Shown here one piece after another: positions 62,901 through 64,000 of a stretch of 64,000 nucleotides of DNA. Under the pieces are notes generated by a model. That model was not told the DNA's origin and searched no databases. It was given only the letters and a program-made list of their open reading frames with translations. A program made the position numbers and the translations under genes. The stretch comes from Septoria linicola (Eukaryota; Ascomycota; Dothideomycetes; Mycosphaerellales; Mycosphaerellaceae), in assembly GCA_024114885.1 (NCBI GenBank), contig CP099427.1:62001-126000 (forward strand), read 5' to 3'. How positions within the stretch are numbered: the first letter of the stretch is position 1; every line of letters starts with the position of its first letter.

Positions 62901-64000
62901 AAGCTACTGGGGACGGCAGTGGCGTGGACTAGGCACACGAACCGCAAACCTACATTTGAAGCCTGCCGCTTGTCTACTTCTCCACCTTCTTTGTGAAGCT
63001 CTCCTCCACGGTTCTCGGCGGTGATGACAATTTCCATCAGCAGCAGGCACAAGCTGCGAGGCGTTGGAGGTGTTGCATGTTGGGAACTCTCACAAACCCC
63101 GACTTTGAGGCCTGTTGATCAGCAGTAAGGATCCATTGAGAAGACACCTTGTAAGCCGAGCTGCCGAACTGCCTCCAGGCACTTTGAAGACCAGCATTAT
63201 GATTCGGCACTCGTGTGCTCGTGCAAGCCTGGTCAGATGACTTTCATCATCTCGCTACAACTTCGCACGAGGACTGCACTGTTCGTGTTGCTGACACGGT
63301 GACCGATATGCAATGTGGCGATATTGTCAAGTGGGTTGCTGATGATGCTCTTGCACGGAAGAGCAGGTGCCGGTGCCAACGAGCACGGTGGCGAGCCCAT
63401 CGCGTATTGTCATCCTGCGGCATTACGGGATCAGCATCACACCCGCGAGCCATCTTCGCGGCATTTGTTAGTGCCAGAGCCTGCTCCACAAGGTGCTCGA
63501 CCTTCACAAAGGCCTCGAACGTTGACAGAAGTTGTTGACAGCCTCATTCTCGTCAAGCGGCACCGCGTGCGTATTGCCCACAATCACCACATACCAACAC
63601 ACTTTTGGGCAAAAACAGCGACGAGTGTGTAAGCCTTCACATCGCGGAAGACATGCGTGCTCCTTCCTGGTGCATACCGCGGAGCCCTGGCTCTGTGCCG
63701 TGCGTACCCGCGGTCTTCGCTGCAGCACGCGTATCATCACTTGAGTTCCAGCTGTGCGAGGCGTGCTGGGCTTGGTTGATATGCTGGCACGTTGAAGCTG
63801 ACAGTGGAAGCAGCATAACGAGAAAACAGGGTCTCATCTCACATGCAGAAGGTCTGCCATCGGAAGACACAACGTCGGGCCAAGATGTGGAGGTGTCGAT
63901 GCTCATTCTGTGCCACATGGGTACCGCTCTATAACGACTCGCTTGATCGCATCCGAATGTCCTGACTTCCGGACCGCTTACGCACGGCGTGTGGCGTGGT
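59963..64000. other. 4-kb gene desert upstream of the zinc finger gene
   Basis: No frame here has a recognisable domain or convincing splice pattern; the longest (minus 61222-61800, 192 codons) shows no family features. Base composition is normal, so it is not a RIPped repeat. The 10-mer CTGCAGGTAC appears at 60703, 61819 and 62378. The part nearest 60 kb (60,070-60,500) is probably a long leader and promoter of the zinc finger gene, as is common for stress regulators. Confidence 0.4.

Overview
The window reads as nuclear DNA of a filamentous ascomycete (Pezizomycotina). A loculoascomycete of the Mycosphaerella type would fit, but that narrower placement is only an impression. The basis is short GT-AG introns of about 48-150 bp with GTACGT, GTAAGT or GTATGT donors, fungal families (HET, SRA-YDG, CSC1/PHM7, TRI12-type MFS, Msn2-type zinc fingers), an intron-bearing tRNA-Asn, and a 4.3-kb block with the CpA-to-TpA signature of repeat-induced point mutation (RIP).

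Layout. 0-6.3 kb is core: a small unknown gene, the U3 processome nuclease FCF1/UTP24, a Csi2-like membrane protein and the mitochondrial pyruvate carrier MPC1. 6.7-16.5 kb looks accessory and partly decaying: a HET-domain gene, a frameshifted UNC-93-like transporter relic, an SRA-YDG gene, a tRNA-Asn and a frameshifted NRPS-like adenylation gene ending in a partial condensation domain. 17.9-19.4 kb holds a secreted Ser/Thr-rich protein with nested in-frame tandem repeats. 20-31 kb is a dense block: a PPxY protein, a Pex14/17-like peroxin, INO80 subunit IES2, an unknown multipass membrane protein, ERV2, a branched-chain aminotransferase and an MFS exporter. 32.6-35.6 kb holds three small lineage-type genes, one a secreted six-cysteine protein. 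36-41.2 kb has CSC1, UBX4/TUG and a small membrane-protein locus with an in-frame stop.

The most informative structure is at 41,347-45,836. An element with 21-bp perfect inverted repeats near its ends (CCATACGTCC...) and a possible ATTTGG target duplication sits between two divergently transcribed genes. Its interior is almost free of CpA and TpG, so heavily RIPped, and it carries a minus-strand integrase-core remnant. Removing it leaves a divergent promoter of only about 240 bp.

To the right are a thioredoxin-PITH protein, a gene-poor stretch (47.0-48.7 kb) with two diverged copies of an apparent intron-hosted C/D-snoRNA unit, a long disordered conserved protein, a Mup1-like amino acid permease, a GT8-like glycosyltransferase and an Msn2/Seb1-like zinc finger factor. 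The last 4 kb contain no gene I can support.

Two otherwise intact genes (aminotransferase and permease) lack an AG where their first intron must end. No large novel system is evident. The best leads are the RIPped element in a divergent promoter, the snoRNA-like duplicated introns and the missing 3' splice sites. All exon boundaries were read by eye and none is backed by transcripts.
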